8,260 nt of DNA from SIG480 sp045537045 (GTDB taxonomy: Bacteria; Bacillota; Clostridia; Oscillospirales; JAAYXM01). Each line of letters starts with the position of its first letter. Position 1 is the stretch's first letter. This document shows positions 6,642-8,260 of the stretch, one piece after another. The position numbers and the translations under genes are program-made. Location of the stretch: assembly GCA_045537045.1 (NCBI GenBank), contig JAZSOS010000046.1, forward strand, positions 1 through 8,260, in the 5' to 3' direction. Below the pieces are notes generated by a model, which was given only the letters and a program-made list of their open reading frames with translations, ran no database searches and was not told the origin of the DNA.

Positions 6642-6952
6642 CATTATAAACAGTATTAGAGATTTTATAAAATCTGTCAAAAGTTTTATAAAATCTCTTT
6701 TGTTTTTTATAAAATCAAAGACGGATTTTTATAATTTTACCGCTGACCTTTTATAATTTCAGGCAAAACCTTTTATAAAACTAATGCCGACATTTTATAA
6801 AAGTTGCTTGATTGTTTTATAATTTCAGCATAAAGGTTTTATAATTCCTTCCGTAATCTTTTATAATTTCAGTTCCGGGGTTTTATAATTACTGTCCTAC
6901 CCTTTTATAAACAGTTGCCGATGTTTTATAAAAGATGTCTATTCTTTTATAA
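6642..6952. repeat. Helically phased array of TTTTATAA motifs
   Basis: Fourteen exact copies of TTTTATAA begin at 6663, 6684, 6705, 6727, 6749, 6771, 6793, 6815, 6837, 6859, 6881, 6903, 6924 and 6945. A degenerate copy, CATTATAA, lies at 6642. The step is 21 at both edges and 22 for the nine central intervals, about two helical turns. Copies at 6663, 6684, 6705, 6771, 6793, 6924 and 6945 extend to the perfect palindrome TTTTATAAAA. Copies at 6727, 6749, 6815, 6837, 6859 and 6881 read TTTTATAATT. Spacers of 13-14 bases differ, except that three begin TTTCAG. The 491-base gap 6540-7030 otherwise holds only the putative IS end and the transposase promoter. No gene or clear terminator is seen in 6540-6619. 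Confidence 0.95.
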
Positions 6953-6972
6953 AAACTGTTAGAAATGCCGAT

Positions 6973-7001
6973 TTGACAATATTTGCATACTTTTATATAA
7001 T
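6973..7001 (+). promoter_or_regulatory. Consensus sigma-A promoter of the transposase gene
   Basis: A perfect TTGACA (6973-6978) is followed after 17 bases by a perfect TATAAT (6996-7001). Transcription would start near 7008, leaving a leader of about 23 bases. The -35 box lies 20 bases after the last TTTTATAA copy, so anything bound to the array would sit directly upstream of RNA polymerase. A transposase promoter this close to consensus suggests that expression is held down by another layer. Confidence 0.88.
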
Positions 7002-7020
7002 ATAAGTATCGAAAAAGGGG

Positions 7021-7036
7021 GTGCATAGGTATGCAC
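7021..7036. promoter_or_regulatory. Interrupted palindrome over the transposase start codon
   Basis: GTGCATA (7021-7027) and TATGCAC (7030-7036) are perfect inverted repeats around GG. They cover the last bases of the ribosome binding site GGGGGTG (7017-7023) and the ATG at 7031. As DNA this is a good dimeric operator. As RNA it would fold into a six-pair hairpin with loop AGGU that buries the start codon. Either way it is placed to limit transposase synthesis. Confidence 0.75.
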
Positions 7037-8260
7037 TTGAGCAAATTAATGGAAAAATATCCTAAAATAGATAAAAGACTAAAAGATTTAAAAAGAGAAT
7101 TAAAATCCTTGTCAAAAGAAGACTTAGCGTGGGTGTTAAAGGGCTTTTTGCCACCCGGGAAAAAGCCAACCCGACCACCAACAGATTATGAAATATTTAT
7201 TGACAAATATGGTTTAAAACCTGCGTGTCCTTATTGCACAAGCCGATTGTATCACCCACACGGGTTAGACGATTATGGAAAACCCCGATATAAGTGCAGA
7301 AATTGTGGAAAAACTTATACCATAATGACAGGTACTTTTGCAGATAAATCTACATTCCCCCTACCTGTGCAGATTGCAGTAATTAACTATACTTTAATGG
7401 GATTGTCCTTATCCGCTTGTCGGCGTAATTTAGCGGTTGACTACGGGTGGCATACCTCAGAAGGAACAATTTTGCTATACAGACATAAGTTCTTAAAAGC
7501 CCTTTTGGAACACTACGGAATGCCGAAATTATCGGGTGTGGTTCAAATTGACGAAACATATTTCAGGGAAAATCAAAAGGGTGCAATGGAGCTTGTCAAT
7601 GTTGCACCAACCGCAGTAAATGAGAGAAAACCTCGACTTGAAAACACACATATACCTTCCGAACTTGGGATTTTCGGACCAGAGTTTGCCTGTGTAGTTA
7701 CGGGAATTGACAGTAATGGTTATGTTGCCGCAGTTTTATCGGGGTTAAGCAAAAGCAGTTCTCAAATACTTGAAGATTATTTTAGTGATTATTTAGGGGA
7801 TATAACCTTCCTTTGTAGTGACGATTATGACGCCTACACTCGGTATTGTAATAATAATGCTATTCCACACTACATAAAGCCCTCCGATATGGACAAAACC
7901 GTTAGAAAAGAGCAAAAGGACTGGGCAGAAACGCATAATGGCAGAGAATTGGCAGAAGAAACAATCCTTAAAAGATATTATCAAACACAAGGTCTTGACA
8001 GAGTGGAAAACTACGGCAGATTAAGTTTTGCAGAGTTTGAGAGATTAAAAGCCGAAAAACACTTGACACTAAATAATATTGATAGTTTTCACATTCAATT
8101 AAAGCGACATATCAACAAGAACTTGACTGGTGTTGCTACTGTGTATTTGCCTTTATACCTTGCTTTATATGTATTCAAGCATAATTGGAGTATCAGCCAC
8201 AACAAACAACACCCCACCTCCCGACATGACGCTGAAAACATATTGATTGACTTACTGCAA
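7031..8260 (+). CDS. IS1595/ISXO2-like transposase, 3' end outside window
   Basis: The frame stays open for 410 codons to the window edge. The product begins MHLSKLMEKYPKIDKRLKDL with a lysine-rich helical segment. A zinc ribbon follows (CPYC, 66-69; CRNC, 89-92), then a region resembling the family's helix-turn-helix (LSLSACRRNLAVDYGWHTSEGT, 125-146). The catalytic core has VQIDETYF (171-178, first Asp174), LCSDDYDAY (261-269, second Asp at 264/265) and NNIDSFHIQLKRH (348-360), where IS1595 proteins normally have N-x-x-E. Here Asp351 takes the place of Glu. The second-to-third acidic spacing of about 87 residues is long, suggesting an insert at 290-340. GGGGGTG (7017-7023) supports ATG 7031; the in-frame ATG 7049 is a lesser alternative. 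No frameshift or stop is seen, so it may be active. Confidence 0.85.
   Translation, partial: MHLSKLMEKYPKIDKRLKDLKRELKSLSKEDLAWVLKGFLPPGKKPTRPPTDYEIFIDKYGLKPACPYCTSRLYHPHGLDDYGKPRYKCRNCGKTYTIMTGTFADKSTFPLPVQIAVINYTLMGLSLSACRRNLAVDYGWHTSEGTILLYRHKFLKALLEHYGMPKLSGVVQIDETYFRENQKGAMELVNVAPTAVNERKPRLENTHIPSELGIFGPEFACVVTGIDSNGYVAAVLSGLSKSSSQILEDYFSDYLGDITFLCSDDYDAYTRYCNNNAIPHYIKPSDMDKTVRKEQKDWAETHNGRELAEETILKRYYQTQGLDRVENYGRLSFAEFERLKAEKHLTLNNIDSFHIQLKRHINKNLTGVATVYLPLYLALYVFKHNWSISHNKQHPTSRHDAENILIDLLQ

Larger units (their letters stand above)
6620..8260 (+). mobile_element. Insertion sequence, IS1595/ISXO2-like, left part only
   Basis: The element comprises an apparent left end, a repeat array, a promoter and a transposase gene that runs off the window. 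The left end is placed at 6620 because GGTTGTGTTGCAAAATTCC (6620-6638) has the look of an IS terminal repeat; TGTTGCAAA is also found in the ends of IS6-family elements. The eight bases before it (GCATAATT, 6612-6619) would be the target duplication if, as in the IS1595 family, eight bases are duplicated. The segment is visibly more AT-rich than the genes to the left. The right end is outside the window, so the boundary is unproven. Confidence 0.65.

Noticed and set aside
6642..6952. CRISPR array
   Set aside because: The repeated unit is only 8-10 bases and the spacers 13-14, far below CRISPR dimensions, and no cas gene is present.
7793..7990. 65-residue minus-strand frame inside the transposase gene
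   Set aside because: It lies wholly antisense to conserved transposase core codons and has no supporting signals.

Overview
The window reads as a chromosomal segment of a Bacillota bacterium, most likely class Clostridia (Oscillospirales/Ruminococcus-like). The basis is the gene order rpmJ-rpsM-rpsK-rpsD-rpoA-rplQ with rpsD inside the alpha operon, strong AGGAGG-type ribosome binding sites before nearly every housekeeping gene, a zinc-ligand-free S4, and perfect TTGACA-17-TATAAT promoters. The genus cannot be fixed from the sequence alone.

Region 1 (1-3055) is the distal end of the large ribosomal protein/RNA polymerase alpha operon: L36, S13, S11, S4, RpoA and L17, all on the + strand. It closes with a clear intrinsic terminator. 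The rpsD-rpoA gap carries two small hairpins that share an 8-base direct repeat.

Region 2 (3056-6539) is a separate transcription unit driven by a consensus promoter (TTGACA 3125, TATAAT 3148). It holds larE, larB and larC, translationally coupled by ATGA overlaps, followed six bases later by a P-loop protein resembling HPr kinase and PEP carboxykinase. LarB carboxylates nicotinic acid adenine dinucleotide and hydrolyses the anhydride, LarE donates sulfur, and LarC inserts nickel. Together they make the nickel-pincer nucleotide (NPN) cofactor of lactate racemase and related LarA-family enzymes. No larA is present here. The role of the fourth gene is unknown.

Region 3 (about 6620 to the window end) is the left part of an AT-rich insertion sequence with an IS1595/ISXO2-like transposase (zinc ribbon plus DDE-type core) that runs off the right edge. 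Between its apparent left end (GGTTGTGTTGCAAAATT..., 6620) and its promoter lies the most unusual structure in the window: 14 exact copies of TTTTATAA, plus one degenerate copy, set every 21 or 22 bp (two helical turns) and separated by largely unrelated 13-14 bp spacers. A perfect consensus promoter follows. Then a 16-bp interrupted palindrome (GTGCATA-GG-TATGCAC) lies directly over the transposase start codon. The array and palindrome look like a binding or regulatory apparatus belonging to the element.
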